This document shows, piece by piece, positions 17,239-27,129 of a stretch of 64,000 nt of DNA (position 1 is its first letter; each line of letters begins with the position of its first letter). The notes under the pieces are model-generated. The model searched no databases and had not been told where the DNA came from. It saw only the letters and a list, made by a program, of their open reading frames with translations. Position numbers and translations under genes: made by a program. The DNA comes from Lysobacter sp. CFH 32150 (GTDB taxonomy: Bacteria > Pseudomonadota > Gammaproteobacteria > Xanthomonadales > Xanthomonadaceae), in contig NZ_JALDWJ010000007.1 of assembly GCF_022758295.1 (NCBI RefSeq), positions 62,001 through 126,000 of the forward strand, read 5' to 3'.

Positions 17239-18789
17239 TCAGTTGACCTTGACCGCGGACCAAGCGGTGGCAACCGCAATCGCCTCCGCCGAGGTGACGC
17301 CGTACAGGTCCTTCGCGGCGTTGATCGTGGCCGCGCGCGCACCGGCGTAGTTGGTGCTGGAGGTGAAGTACACGGTCAGCGCGCGGTACCAGATCTTCTG
17401 GGCCTTGGCGCGTCCGATGCCCGCGAACTGCGATCCGTTGCAGGTCGTCGGGGTGTGGTTGACGCCGCTGTAGGTCTTGGCGCCGGTGCCTTCGGCCAGC
17501 AGGTAGTAGAAGAAGTTGGCGACCCCCGAGGAATAGTGCACATCCAGGTTGCCAATGGTGTTGACGTAGCAATTGGGCGAGCGACCGTCGGCGGCCGGGT
17601 TGTACATCTTGCGCAGCGCCCACTGATTGGCGCTGCCGGGCACGTTGGCCAGGTAGATCTCCTCGCCAATCATGTAGTCCGGGGTGTCGTTGCTGTTGTT
17701 GGCATAGAACTCCACCATCGTGCCGAGAATGTCCGAGTTGGCTTCGTTCAGGCCGCCGGATTCACCGGAATAGATGAGGTTGGCGGTGCTGGCGTTGACG
17801 CCATGGCTCATCTCGTGACCGGCGATGTCGAGCGCGACCAACGGACCGATGTTGACGCCGTCGCCGTTGCCGTAGGTCATGCAGAAGCAGGCGTTGGACC
17901 AGAAGGCGTTGCTGTAGCGGAAACCGTAGTTCGCGCGGCTGTAGGCGGCTTTGCCGTTGTTGGCGATGCCGCTGCGACCGTGCACGTTCTTGTAGTAGTC
18001 CCAGGTGACCGAAGCGCCGTACTGGGCATCGGCAGCCATCGTGGCCTTGTCGGAGACGGTGTAGTTGCCCCAGACGTTGTCGCTGTCCTTGTAGACCTGG
18101 CCCGAGGTGCGGCTGTTGGAGGCGTCGATGGTGTAGCCGCCGCCGCGCGTCAGGTCACGCATCTCGTAACCGCCGGTGATGGCGTTGGTGGTCAGGGCGA
18201 CGTCACCCGAATACAGGGTGCGGGCGGTGCCGGTGACGACGGCCGTCTCGAGGTTGCTCCAGCGCTCGAGAATCCTGCCGTTCCGGGCGTCGACCATGTA
18301 GGTCATGTCGGCCCGCTCGTTGAGAACGCGCACCTGCCAGGCGAGCCGGGCGGCGCCGCGACCGCGGGCGTAGACCACCAGCGTGCTCGCCGGCATGCCG
18401 ACGAAATCGGAGCCGAACTCCGCACCGGCAAGGACGATGGCATCCGCCGCCTTCAGCGTGGGACGGGTGGATAGGTCTAGGTCATAGCCCAGGGAAACGG
18501 AAATGGACTTGTAGCGACCGTCGCGCGAATGCACGACCAGATCGCCGCCGATCACCGGCAGTCCGGCGTAGGTGCGCTCGAAGCGGACATGCTCGGTGCC
18601 GTCGGCATCGACGACCACGTCGCGGGCGTGGAACCGGTCGCCAACCGAGGCGTGGGCCGCGCCGCCGTGGCTGCGGATCTGATCAAGCGCGCGATCGATG
18701 GCCGGGTGGCCGGCATTGGCGGCGACAGCTTCGCCGGCACCGAGCGCCATCATGGTTGCCAGCGATAGCAGTGTGAGCTTCAAAGACAT
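17239..18789 (-). CDS. M4 family (thermolysin-like) secreted metalloprotease
   Basis: 516-residue prepro-protease. Signal peptide residues 1-23 (MSLKLTLLSLATMMALGAGEAVA), then an FTP/PepSY-type propeptide (HVRFERTYAGLPVIGGDLVVH) to about residue 200, then the catalytic domain. The zinc site is complete: H325-EMS-H329 and E349 in GGLNEANSD, with the 24-residue spacing seen in thermolysin; the later GNLDVHYSSGVANFFYYLL block holds the active-site histidine. No C-terminal PPC or P-domain is present. The ATG has GGGAGGGGAG six bases upstream. It probably degrades extracellular protein; its position just upstream of the autotransporter raises the possibility of passenger processing. Confidence 0.93.
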   Translation of the reverse strand: MSLKLTLLSLATMMALGAGEAVAANAGHPAIDRALDQIRSHGGAAHASVGDRFHARDVVVDADGTEHVRFERTYAGLPVIGGDLVVHSRDGRYKSISVSLGYDLDLSTRPTLKAADAIVLAGAEFGSDFVGMPASTLVVYARGRGAARLAWQVRVLNERADMTYMVDARNGRILERWSNLETAVVTGTARTLYSGDVALTTNAITGGYEMRDLTRGGGYTIDASNSRTSGQVYKDSDNVWGNYTVSDKATMAADAQYGASVTWDYYKNVHGRSGIANNGKAAYSRANYGFRYSNAFWSNACFCMTYGNGDGVNIGPLVALDIAGHEMSHGVNASTANLIYSGESGGLNEANSDILGTMVEFYANNSNDTPDYMIGEEIYLANVPGSANQWALRKMYNPAADGRSPNCYVNTIGNLDVHYSSGVANFFYYLLAEGTGAKTYSGVNHTPTTCNGSQFAGIGRAKAQKIWYRALTVYFTSSTNYAGARAATINAAKDLYGVTSAEAIAVATAWSAVKVN

Positions 18790-19049
18790 CAAGGACTCCC
18801 CTCCCGTGGCTGCCGAACTTGTGTGGTCCGTGGCGTTCACGGGCCGTTCGCAGAACCGCAAGGTAGCCATGCGTGGGCCAAGACCCCCACCCCCCAAGAT
18901 GGGGGGGATGTCGCTCGGGTTGGCGGCCCGCTTTCTTAAGCCGTAGGCGGAGCGCGGTACACAGGGGCTGGATGCGGCGACCGCGCAAACGTCGCGGTTG
19001 CGCTATCTGCAATGTCCGCGGCTCGAAACCTGTCGCCGCTCCACCAGGC
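18790..19049. other. 260-base gap between glnE and the M4 protease gene
   Basis: Non-coding on both strands as far as I can see. It should hold the M4 protease promoter. The only structure noticed is a C6/G6 hairpin (CCCCCC-aagat-GGGGGGG, 18890-18907) without a T-run. No -35/-10 pair of good quality was found. Confidence 0.5.
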
Positions 19050-21827
19050 TCATGAAGCAGATTCGAAATCGAGTCCGCAGGTCTGCGTTGCGCTGCGAAT
19101 CGCCGCTCGCGCGGTGCCGATCGCTTCGGTTTCTGCCGTGATGCGCGAACGCCGATCCAGTGTGCAGCGCAATCCGGAATCGAGCAGGACCGCGTGTGCG
19201 GCGGTGAGTTGCTCGCAAGTGCCAGTGTTGAATAGCGTCGCATCGCAGGCCGCGCGCAGCAGGCCCGGAGTGTCGCGTGGCGCCAGCAGGTGCGGATGCG
19301 CGTCGGCATTGCGCAGCACCAGGTATTGCAGCAGGAATTCGAGGTCGACCAGACCACCCTCGCCTTGCTTGAGGTCGAAGCGCGCGGCATCGCTGCGATC
19401 AAGTTCGGCGCGCATCTTGCGACGCATCGCGACGATGTCGTTGCGCAGAGCATCGTCATCGCGCGCCCTCGCCAGGGTCCCGCCGCGAACGTTCTCGAAT
19501 TCGGCAAGCAACGTTGCATCGCCGGCGATGCCGCGTGCGCGCACCAGTGCCTGGTGCTCCCAGGTCCAGGCGCGTTCACGCTGGTAATCGGCAAAGCTGG
19601 CGAGGGTTGAAACCAGCAAGCCTTTCGCGCCGTCGGGGCGCAGGCGGACATCGACTTCGTACAGGCGGCCCGCGCCCGTCACGGTACCGAGCAAGGCAAC
19701 GATCTTCTGCGCCAGCCGCGCGATCCAGCGCGACGCTTCGAGCGGCCGCGCACCATCGGAGTGGGCTTCGATCGGCGCGTCATACAGAAACACAAGATCG
19801 AGGTCGGAACCGAAACCGAGTTCCTCGCCGCCGAGGCTACCGTAGCCGAGCACGGCGAAGCGCGCATCCGCCAGGACGCCATGCGCGGCTCGCAGTTCGC
19901 GCTGCGCCAGGTGCAACACGACATGGATCACCGCGTCGGCCAGCCATGCCAGTTGCCGCGCGCTGTCCTGCGCCGGCTGGCGTGCGTCCAGCGTCGCCAC
20001 GGCGATGCGGAAACTCAGTGCCTGGCGTTTCTCGTTGAGCGCCATCAATGCGGCTTCGGCGTCGTCCTCCAGCAACACCTGCACGCATTCGCCGGCGAGC
20101 GCGGCACGGTCTGGCAACGGGCCGGCGATGCGCAGGTCGAGCAGTTCGTCGAGCAGGAGCGGATGCGCAGCGAGGCGTTCGGCCAGCAACGCGCTACGTG
20201 AGACCACGTCGACCAGCCGCGCCAGGGCCGCCGGTTGTTCATCGAGCAGGGCGAGATAGCTGGCGCGCCGCAGCAGCGTGTGCAGCAGCGGCAACAGGCG
20301 ACGCAGCGCGGCATCGGGTTGCGACGAACGCGCGGCCGCTTCGAGCAGCGCCGGCAGCACGCGATCCAGGCGCGCACGGGCCGCATCCGACAGATCGCGC
20401 ACTCCCGGCGCACGAGCGAAGTCACGGAGGCTGCCATCGAGGTTGTCGCTGTCGTCGAAGCCGGCCGCGTTGAGCACATCCACATCGCCTGCGTCCGGCA
20501 GCGCGCGCCAATAGGCGGCAAGCTCGCTGGTCTCGCGTGCACGGCGGCGCGGTGCCAGCAACGCCGCGAACTCGGCGGCAACGCGCTCACGTTGCACATC
20601 CAGCGCGACGCGCAACCGCCCCCAGTCGGGATAACCAAGGCCGTGGGCAATGCGGGTGCGATCCCGCGCCTCCTCCGGCAACGCATGCGTTTGCGCATCG
20701 CGAAGCATCTGCAATCGGTTTTCGAGTCGGCGCAGGAAGCGATACGCCAGCGCGAGGGCATCACCGGTGTCGGCCGCGATATGTCCGGCTGCGACCAGGG
20801 CCTGCAGCGCCGGCAACAGGCGGCGTTCGCGCAGGGTCGGTTCGCGGCCACCGCGGATCAACTGCAGTGCCTGCACCAAGAATTCGATTTCGCGGATGCC
20901 GCCCGGGCCGCGCTTGATGTCGTCGGCGAGTTCCTTGCGCGCGACTTCGGCCGCGATCGCCGCCTTCATCTCGCGCAAGCCGTCGAGCGCGCCGTAATCG
21001 AGATAGCGCCGATACACGAACGGCCGTAGCGTTTCGAGGAAGCGCTCGCCCGCCGCAACATCGCCGGCAACCGGTCGTGCCTTCTGCCATGCATAGCGTT
21101 CCCAGTCGCGGCCATCGCGCTGGAAGTACGACTCCATCGCCGCGAACGGCAACGCGACGCGGCCGGCGTTGCCGAACGGGCGCAGGCGCAGGTCGACGCG
21201 ATGGCTGAAGCCGTCGGCGGTGACTTCGTCGAGCAGTTTCGCCAGTTGCTGGCCGAGCCGCGCGAAGTAGTCCTCGGCCGCGAGTGCACGCGCTCCATCG
21301 CTCTCGCCGTCCTGCGGATAGGCGTAGACCAGATCGATGTCGGAAGAAAAATTCAGTTCTCCGCCGCCGAGCTTGCCGAGCCCGAACACGACCAGCTGCT
21401 GCGCATTCCCGTCGCTGTCGCGTACGGTGCCAAAGCGTTGCGCGAACTCGGCCTCGACTGCAGCGAGCGCGACCCGGAGACAGGTTTCGGCCAACTGGGT
21501 GCTGCCGGCCAGGGTGGCGTCGACGTCGTCGAACCCGCATACGTCGCGCCAGATCAGCCGCGTCGATTCGGCGGTGCGACAACGGCGCAACAGCGCAGGC
21601 CATTCGCTGCGATTTTCAACGGTGAGTTGCGGCGCAGGCGTTGCGCTGGCGCCATCGTCTGCGATGAGCGCAGCGAGCAGCTCCGGCTGCCGAACCAGCG
21701 TTTCGATGGCGAAATCGCTGGCGAGCGCGACACGGCGCAACTTCTCCAGGTTGCCGTGCTCCCCCAGGTCCGCGTTGACGGCGCGCAAGCGCGCCAGTGC
21801 GCGATCGGTGTAGGCGACTGGATCCAT
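19050..21827 (-). CDS. glnE: bifunctional glutamine synthetase adenylyltransferase/deadenylase
   Basis: 925-residue cytoplasmic enzyme that adenylylates and deadenylylates glutamine synthetase in response to PII, matching the usual 940 residues. Both nucleotidyltransferase sites are present: [21 protein letters not shown] in the N-terminal deadenylase half and [20 protein letters not shown] in the C-terminal adenylylase half, each with the G-S/G-x-D-x-D metal motif. The ATG at 21827 ([18 protein letters not shown]) gives a normal N-terminus; in-frame codons upstream run through a REP element and terminator. It stands alone, with a REP and a terminator upstream and the M4 protease gene downstream. 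Confidence 0.95.
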   Translation of the reverse strand: MDPVAYTDRALARLRAVNADLGEHGNLEKLRRVALASDFAIETLVRQPELLAALIADDGASATPAPQLTVENRSEWPALLRRCRTAESTRLIWRDVCGFDDVDATLAGSTQLAETCLRVALAAVEAEFAQRFGTVRDSDGNAQQLVVFGLGKLGGGELNFSSDIDLVYAYPQDGESDGARALAAEDYFARLGQQLAKLLDEVTADGFSHRVDLRLRPFGNAGRVALPFAAMESYFQRDGRDWERYAWQKARPVAGDVAAGERFLETLRPFVYRRYLDYGALDGLREMKAAIAAEVARKELADDIKRGPGGIREIEFLVQALQLIRGGREPTLRERRLLPALQALVAAGHIAADTGDALALAYRFLRRLENRLQMLRDAQTHALPEEARDRTRIAHGLGYPDWGRLRVALDVQRERVAAEFAALLAPRRRARETSELAAYWRALPDAGDVDVLNAAGFDDSDNLDGSLRDFARAPGVRDLSDAARARLDRVLPALLEAAARSSQPDAALRRLLPLLHTLLRRASYLALLDEQPAALARLVDVVSRSALLAERLAAHPLLLDELLDLRIAGPLPDRAALAGECVQVLLEDDAEAALMALNEKRQALSFRIAVATLDARQPAQDSARQLAWLADAVIHVVLHLAQRELRAAHGVLADARFAVLGYGSLGGEELGFGSDLDLVFLYDAPIEAHSDGARPLEASRWIARLAQKIVALLGTVTGAGRLYEVDVRLRPDGAKGLLVSTLASFADYQRERAWTWEHQALVRARGIAGDATLLAEFENVRGGTLARARDDDALRNDIVAMRRKMRAELDRSDAARFDLKQGEGGLVDLEFLLQYLVLRNADAHPHLLAPRDTPGLLRAACDATLFNTGTCEQLTAAHAVLLDSGLRCTLDRRSRITAETEAIGTARAAIRSATQTCGLDFESAS

Positions 21828-21865
21828 TTCGAGATTCTGGCATGCGGTGTCCGCCGCACTCTTTA

Positions 21866-21931
21866 GTGGAAGCGACGTCAGTCGCGATTGGAGGCCCATC
21901 GTTCGATCGTCGCGACTGACGTCGCTACCAC
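21866..21931. repeat. REP-like palindromic element, copy 2
   Basis: Second copy of the GGGAGCGACGTcAGTCGCGA element, here with GTGGAAGCGACG in the left arm and GTCGCTACCAC in the right arm, i.e. compensatory differences from copies 1 and 3. The loop is longer (about 22 bases). It lies in the 236-base gap upstream of glnE, between its start and the amine oxidase terminator. Confidence 0.85.
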
Positions 21932-21938
21932 AGGGCAA

Positions 21939-21974
21939 TAAAAAAGCCCGCCCCGGTCGAACCGGTTGCGGGCC
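21939..21974 (-). terminator. rho-independent terminator of the amine oxidase gene
   Basis: On the minus strand a GC-rich stem, GCCCGC with inner ACCGG/CCGGT and closing GCGGGC, is followed by CTTTTTTATT. It lies about 90 bases after the stop codon of the flavin amine oxidase gene and would end the sigma-factor/protease/oxidase transcript before glnE. Confidence 0.85.
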
Positions 21975-22063
21975 TGCTCCCTCCCCCACGTCGGGATGCG
22001 GAGCGATCGTGAAGGAATCGTTATTCGGTTTGCACGCTGCACTGCAAAATAATACTGCCCGGT

Positions 22064-23686
22064 TTAGGAAGCCACGGCCCGCAACCGAGTTCTGGCGTGG
22101 GCCAGATCAGGGATCCCGCGCTCCTGCAGCACCGCCCGCGCCGCGGTTTCGCCGGACTCGCAGCCGCCTTCCATGAAGCCCTGGGTGTCGAGCGCGCAGT
22201 GCTCGCCGGCAAAGTACAGGCCGCCCACGGTTTCGCCCATCGCGCCGCGCAGGCCGGTCCAGTCGCCGGGGCGGAAGCAGGCGTAGCTGCCCAGCGTCCA
22301 CGGGTGTGACGGCCAGTGGAAGCGTGTTTCGCGTGCGCCTGTGCGCGCCGCCGCAAGGCCGGGAAAGACGCGATCGAGTGCAACGGTGGCGGCGTCGGCT
22401 TGGTGCTTCGGCGTGCCTTGTCCGAGTTCGACACCATGACGGCCGCCGGTGAAATTCGTGAGCACGCCGCCGGCGCCGGCTTGCTTGCGCGTGGTTTCCC
22501 AAGTGGTCTGGTACGGCAGGTCGCTCATCGATGCGCCATTGGCCTTGTGTTCGCGCCAGACCCGGTGGTCGTAGCCGATCATCAACTTCGCGTTGGTGCC
22601 GTAGGTGAGCGTGTCGATCGCACGACGTTTCGCTGCAGGCAGTTCGACCTCGATCGCCACCTTGCGCAGCAGCGTGAACGGCAACGCCAAGATCACTTGG
22701 CGCGCGATCACGTCCTGCGAAGCGGCGCCGCGCCGGAACGACAGGGCATAGCCCTCGCCGCGCGCGCGGATGGCTTCGAGCACGTTTCCGGTTTCGACAG
22801 CACCGCCGAGCTTTTCGCCTAACCGCTGCGGGATCAGGTCGTTGCCGCCGCGCACATGGAAGCGCTCGTCGCTTTCGCCGAATAACTTGAATGTGTCTTC
22901 GTCTTCGGTGCCGATGAAGGTCAACAGGTTCAGCGCCGACTGCTCGCCGATTTCCAGTCCCATCTCGGTGGTGTAAGCCACGTCGATCAACTTGCGTAGC
23001 CAGCCGGACACGCCATTGCGATCCAGCCATTGCGCGATCGACATCGCATCCAGTGCTTGGGCCTGCTGTCGATAGGCACCAGGTGGGTCGTTGTAGAGGA
23101 TGTCGCCGTCGCCGAGCGTGGCCAGGTCGCGTTCGATCGCCGCGGCGACCGGGACGAAGGCCTCGACGATCTCGCGCTCGCCGATGTTGCGGCCGTCGAA
23201 AAACCAGGCGTCGGCTGCGGTTTCTCCGTCGAGCAGGTCATCGAGCTGCAGGCCGAGTTCCGTCGCGAGCGCGCGGATGCGGACATGGTTACTGTCGATC
23301 AGTTCACCGCCGAGTTCGATCACCTGTCCGTCCGGGAAATGGTCGCGCAGGCTCAACATGCGTCCACCGATGCGGTTCTGCGCTTCGAACACGCGCACCG
23401 GCACGCCGCCCTGGCGCAAGCGCCACGCCGCAGTCAGCCCCGCGATGCCGGCACCGACGATGACGACCTCGTCGCCGGCGGCTGCTGGCATGAGTTTCGA
23501 TACCGGTGCGCAACCCGTGAGCAGCAAGCCAGCGCCTGCACCCTGCAGAAAACGTCGACGCGTTGTGTCGACACGCAATGCGCGTCCGCGCTCGTAGAAT
23601 TCGTCCAAAGATTCGTGTGTGTGCGTGCTTGCACGCGCGATGCGCGCGGCACGTTGCAGCAAGGTGAAGAGTGGCGTGCGTGCCAT
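22064..23686 (-). CDS. flavin monoamine oxidase-like protein with Tat and lipobox signals
   Basis: 540-residue FAD oxidoreductase of the amine oxidase family. Residues 43-59 read [17 protein letters not shown], a twin-arginine motif followed by a lipobox with Cys59, implying export of the folded flavoprotein and lipid anchoring. The dinucleotide fold starts [27 protein letters not shown] and the late [10 protein letters not shown]...[11 protein letters not shown] block are the family FAD contacts. Substrate unknown (amine, amino acid or carotenoid-like). The first 40 residues before the Tat motif are unusually long ([20 protein letters not shown]) and conserved-looking. It follows the porin gene by 60 bases and may share the sigma-factor transcript. 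Confidence 0.85.
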   Translation of the reverse strand: MARTPLFTLLQRAARIARASTHTHESLDEFYERGRALRVDTTRRRFLQGAGAGLLLTGCAPVSKLMPAAAGDEVVIVGAGIAGLTAAWRLRQGGVPVRVFEAQNRIGGRMLSLRDHFPDGQVIELGGELIDSNHVRIRALATELGLQLDDLLDGETAADAWFFDGRNIGEREIVEAFVPVAAAIERDLATLGDGDILYNDPPGAYRQQAQALDAMSIAQWLDRNGVSGWLRKLIDVAYTTEMGLEIGEQSALNLLTFIGTEDEDTFKLFGESDERFHVRGGNDLIPQRLGEKLGGAVETGNVLEAIRARGEGYALSFRRGAASQDVIARQVILALPFTLLRKVAIEVELPAAKRRAIDTLTYGTNAKLMIGYDHRVWREHKANGASMSDLPYQTTWETTRKQAGAGGVLTNFTGGRHGVELGQGTPKHQADAATVALDRVFPGLAAARTGARETRFHWPSHPWTLGSYACFRPGDWTGLRGAMGETVGGLYFAGEHCALDTQGFMEGGCESGETAARAVLQERGIPDLAHARTRLRAVAS

Positions 23687-23746
23687 GTCGTGTCCCTACG
23701 GTTGGTCTTCCAGCAAACGTGATCCCGGCAGCCGCACGGCCAACGG

Positions 23747-24451
23747 CTACCAGCTGCGCGACACGCTCAAGACCCAAGTACCGCGATGGACGCAGTCGCG
23801 ACAGACGGGGTAGGACGGGTAGTGCCCACGCTCGCCTTCGCTGTGGACCCATGCCAGCTGCAGGTCGAAGTCGTGCAGCGTCGTACCGAGGCCGAGGCGG
23901 GCATCGAGGCGATGGCGTTCCAGGCCGTAGTCGGTTTCTTCCGATCTGCCACGCTGCAGGCGGCCCAGGTGCGCCAGCAGGCGGACATGCTCGGACAACG
24001 GCTGCGCGAAGTTGAGTTCGGCATAGACGACGGGGGTTTCTTCGCGGAAATAACGCGGCGCGTAATAGAGCCTGCCACTGAGTCGTTCCGCGCTCAGGCC
24101 GACATACAGCTCGGGATAGTCATAGCCAGAGGTACCACCGAAGAAGGCCGAATAACTGACGCCTGCTTCCGCATCGAGACCGTCGCGCAGACGCCATGCA
24201 TATCCGGCGTAGGACAGCAATTGCGCACGCAGCTGCTGAGCGCGTCCGAACTTCAGGCTCGAAGCGAACGCACCGGCATACCAGCCATTGCTGCGGTCGT
24301 AGGCCAGGCCGAACTGCACGGCGGGACCACGATCACTGAGCGACACGCCACGGAGCCGGTAGTCCGAAACCAGCGCAACGCTGCCCGAGACCTGGGCGCG
24401 GGCATCGCATACGAACAACCATGCGCACAACACAACCGCGCGATAGAACAC
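23747..24451 (-). CDS. TorF family putative outer-membrane porin (TIGR02001)
   Basis: 234-residue outer-membrane beta-barrel candidate. A signal peptide (about residues 1-19, ending ARA) is followed by SGSVALVSDYRLRGVSLSDRGPAVQFGL, the signature start of the TIGR02001/TorF family, and alternating beta strands rich in Tyr and Arg up to a terminal Trp (VLSVSRSW), the barrel-insertion signal. The transport substrate is unknown. The start is nine bases after the subtilase stop on the same strand, so it probably belongs to the sigma/anti-sigma/subtilase operon. Confidence 0.8.
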   Translation of the reverse strand: MFYRAVVLCAWLFVCDARAQVSGSVALVSDYRLRGVSLSDRGPAVQFGLAYDRSNGWYAGAFASSLKFGRAQQLRAQLLSYAGYAWRLRDGLDAEAGVSYSAFFGGTSGYDYPELYVGLSAERLSGRLYYAPRYFREETPVVYAELNFAQPLSEHVRLLAHLGRLQRGRSEETDYGLERHRLDARLGLGTTLHDFDLQLAWVHSEGERGHYPSYPVCRDCVHRGTWVLSVSRSW

Positions 24452-24460
24452 GGGAACGCC

Positions 24461-25702
24461 TCATCGGCGCGGCATCGAATTCGCTGTCTGTCCTGCAGCG
24501 CAGTCGCAAGCGCAACGCTGGGCCACGCTTTCGACTGCGGCACAGGCGTCGATCAACGCAGGCCGCCTTGGCGCGGAGCCTACTGCATCCGTTGCGAGGG
24601 CGCTGCGCAGGCCGGCGGCGTGCAACCGCGGCGAGAGCTGGCGCAGCAGTGCGGCGAGGCCGCTGACCTGCGCGGCAGCGAAGGAGGCACCCGACACCAA
24701 TGTCCAGCCACCGCCGGAGGTGGTGGTCGGGATGCCATGCGCGGGCGCCAGCAGCGCATCCGTCCGGTGGTGGCCATCGCGCGCATCGGCGACGGCGAAC
24801 ACGCCGGGGTGTGCGGCCGGAAAGCCACCATCCGCCGCGTGCGCATCGACGGCGCCGATCACGATCACGCCTTGCCGCAACGCCGCGTCGAGCAAACGTG
24901 CAAGCAGGCGATCCGGCGGGCCGGTCAAGCTCAGGTTGAACACGTCCGCGCGTTGCGTCAGTGCGAATTGCAGGGCCTTGGCCAGAGTGAAACTGCTGCA
25001 GATGGCGGCGTTGTCTCCGCGCGCAGGCTGCCAGCACGCGCGCAGCGCCAATAAACGTGCCCTCGGCGCGATGCCGGCGATGCCGATGCCATTGTCGGCA
25101 CGCGCTACCAGGATGCCCGCGATTTGGGTGCCATGGGTTTCCGCCGGCATGGCACCGGCATCGACGAAGTTGCGCGTCAACGCCACTTGTCCGCGCAGAT
25201 CCGGATGCGCCGTGTCCACCCCGGTGTCCAGCACGGCCACGGTGACACTGCGGCCGGTTGCCAACCTGTGCAGTTCGCGCAAATTCCAGTTGGCGATGGC
25301 AGGCTGCGCCGCGGATAGCGGATCGCCCGCGCCGAGCGTGTGGAAGCGTTGCATAGGCTGCACGGATTCCACGCGCGGGTCGGCTGCGAGCAACTCCACG
25401 GCGCGCCTGCTGGTATCGCCGGTCGCGGCCTCGAGCACGAAACAATCCAGCCCCAGCGCCGGCATCGGCCAGTCGTCGACCAAGCGCAGGCCATGGGTAC
25501 TGGCAAGTGTGCGCGCGATGCGCCGACGGGCTTCGCGACCGGGCGCGGACTCGTAGTTGCCGGCGGCATAGGCATCGGGACGGAAATGCGACGGCGGCAC
25601 GCGGAGCATCAGCAGCAGTTGGCGATCTTCCATGGGCTGGTCTGCCGCGGCGCTTGTCGCTGCAAACAGGACCAGCAACACGAAGGCGAAGAGCGCACGC
25701 AT
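24461..25702 (-). CDS. secreted S8 (subtilisin-like) protease with altered oxyanion residue
   Basis: 413-residue exported protease. Signal peptide 1-20 (ATG numbering), then an I9-like prodomain (about 27-117; starts RQLLLMLRV, ends RVESVQPMQRF), then the catalytic domain with Asp159 (VAVLDTGVD), His190 (ETHGTQIAG) and Ser340 (SGASFAAAQ). The residue at the usual oxyanion-hole Asn position (AAGN) reads VIGAVD, so Asn appears replaced by Asp; activity may be reduced or the alignment may shift. The end is cysteine-rich (RCACDC). GTG 25708 is an alternative start overlapping the anti-sigma stop. It lies directly downstream of the sigma/anti-sigma pair, hence probably part of that regulon. Confidence 0.85.
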   Translation of the reverse strand: MRALFAFVLLVLFAATSAAADQPMEDRQLLLMLRVPPSHFRPDAYAAGNYESAPGREARRRIARTLASTHGLRLVDDWPMPALGLDCFVLEAATGDTSRRAVELLAADPRVESVQPMQRFHTLGAGDPLSAAQPAIANWNLRELHRLATGRSVTVAVLDTGVDTAHPDLRGQVALTRNFVDAGAMPAETHGTQIAGILVARADNGIGIAGIAPRARLLALRACWQPARGDNAAICSSFTLAKALQFALTQRADVFNLSLTGPPDRLLARLLDAALRQGVIVIGAVDAHAADGGFPAAHPGVFAVADARDGHHRTDALLAPAHGIPTTTSGGGWTLVSGASFAAAQVSGLAALLRQLSPRLHAAGLRSALATDAVGSAPRRPALIDACAAVESVAQRCACDCAAGQTANSMPRR

Positions 25703-25704
25703 GG

Positions 25705-26364
25705 TCACTCGACCGGGTCCAGGCGTTCGACCATCGTCACGCCAGGCGCGGCGCGCAACGCATCGCGGACGCTCGACGCACGCGTGGCGGGCACGGCAAG
25801 CACGTACGCACCGGCATCGCTCGGACCGTCGATGATGCGCGCCTGGCTCGCGCGGAGCAGTTGGCGCATCTGCGCCTGGCTGATGTGTGGATCGAACACA
25901 ACGACCAGCTGGCGCACGTCTTCTTGCGACGCGGCAGCAGGGGCCGCATCACCCAGCGTGCGATAGCGCGCGCCGGGACGATCCGGACCGATCAGCACCA
26001 CCGTCAGTACCAGCACGACCAACGCCTGCACCGCGACAGTGCCGCGCAGCCATTGGGGCGTCAGCATCCAGCCGCGGCGCAGCGACTGCCAACGCGATGC
26101 GCGCGGCGTCGTGCCATGCACCGACAAGCGGCCACGCAGGCGTTGGAACGACGCGCTGGCATCGACCGCAGGCGCGGCATCCGCATGCAGGTCCTGCAGT
26201 TGTTGCAGCACGGCGATTTCGCCGCGACAGTGCGCGCACTCAGCCAGGTGGCCCTCCACCAACACGCGTTCGTCCTGCTCCAGCGTGCCGTTGACGAACC
26301 ACGGCAGCAACCGCTCCGTTTCGCTGTGCGCCGAACCTTCGAACCGCAGCACATGCCCGCTCAT
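25705..26364 (-). CDS. zinc-finger anti-sigma factor with prodomain-like periplasmic domain
   Basis: 219-residue transmembrane anti-sigma factor. Residues 20-50 carry the ZAS zinc motif H39-LAE-C43-AH-C46 used to bind an ECF sigma factor in the cytoplasm. One membrane helix follows (about 108-126). The periplasmic part ends with a compact domain (about 150-216): RQLVVVFDPH, a helix, ARIIDGPSDAGAYVLAVP, a helix, VTMVERLDP. This strand-helix-strand-strand-helix-strand order and the motifs match subtilase prodomains (inhibitor I9), including that of the subtilase encoded next. The start overlaps the sigma-factor stop (ATGA). Confidence 0.85.
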   Translation of the reverse strand: MSGHVLRFEGSAHSETERLLPWFVNGTLEQDERVLVEGHLAECAHCRGEIAVLQQLQDLHADAAPAVDASASFQRLRGRLSVHGTTPRASRWQSLRRGWMLTPQWLRGTVAVQALVVLVLTVVLIGPDRPGARYRTLGDAAPAAASQEDVRQLVVVFDPHISQAQMRQLLRASQARIIDGPSDAGAYVLAVPATRASSVRDALRAAPGVTMVERLDPVE

Positions 26365-26960
26365 ATCGCCTCCTCGAGATTCGTGCCGAGCAGGGTCTTG
26401 AGTCGTCGACGTGCGTAGAACATCCGCGTCTTCACCGTGTCGACCGGGCAATCCATGATCTGCGCGATCTCACGACAGGCGTAACCGAGGTAATAGGTCA
26501 GTTCGATCACGGCCCGTTGCTCGGCCGACAGCGCCATCAGCGCCTGGACCAGGCGTGCACGCACTTCGTGCTGCTGCAACTCGATATCGGGTCCGGCCTG
26601 CATGGATTCGGTGTGCGGTTCGGCCTCCGCTTCGACGGCATCATCGACCTTGCGCAAGGCCTGCAGCGCCTGGCGGTATGCGATCGCGAAGATCCAGGTC
26701 GAGACTTTCGCGTTCGGGTAGTAGGTGTGCGCTTTGCGCCACACCACCAGCATCGTGTCGTCGAGAATCTCCTCGGCCAGCGCCGGGCGCCGAGTCATGC
26801 CCGCGAGGAAACGCATCAGTCGCGGGTGATACAAGCGATACAACGTTTCGAAAGAGCCCATGTCTTCGGCAGCAATCCGGCCCATCAGGCCGACTTCATC
26901 CACCGGCGCAACGTTATCCGTTGCACCGCGTCCATCCCCCCGGCCCGACGGTCGCGCCAT
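26361..26960 (-). CDS. ECF RNA polymerase sigma factor
   Basis: 199-residue alternative sigma-70 factor. Region 2 reads FETLYRLYHPRLMRFLAGMT...EEILDDTMLVVWRKAHTY...KVSTWIFAIAYRQAL, and region 4 AVIELTYYLGYACREIAQIMDCPVDTVKTRMFYARRRLKTLL. It should direct transcription of its own operon and others when released by the anti-sigma factor encoded immediately downstream. ATG 26960 (MARPSGRGDGRG) is the first reasonable start. The upstream 170 bases, before the decayed TIGR03118 gene, must hold its promoter; I could not identify the auto-regulated -35 motif confidently. Confidence 0.9.
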   Translation of the reverse strand: MARPSGRGDGRGATDNVAPVDEVGLMGRIAAEDMGSFETLYRLYHPRLMRFLAGMTRRPALAEEILDDTMLVVWRKAHTYYPNAKVSTWIFAIAYRQALQALRKVDDAVEAEAEPHTESMQAGPDIELQQHEVRARLVQALMALSAEQRAVIELTYYLGYACREIAQIMDCPVDTVKTRMFYARRRLKTLLGTNLEEAI

Positions 26961-27129
26961 GCACCTTGATCCTCGTTTACCGGTGAATGCCAGAACAAGC
27001 CGCTGCGGTTCAATTCTGGGCGTGCATCCATCTCGAAATGTTGCGACAGCGTGAGGGTGAACTGGCTCCGCCGCTCGGGCATACACAAGGTGCCGCAGCT
27101 CCCATGCAGTGACGCCGCGGCCCTTCCCC

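Noticed and set aside
18890..18907. C6/G6 hairpin as terminator
   Set aside because: No T-run follows on either strand and it stands in front of, not behind, the protease gene.
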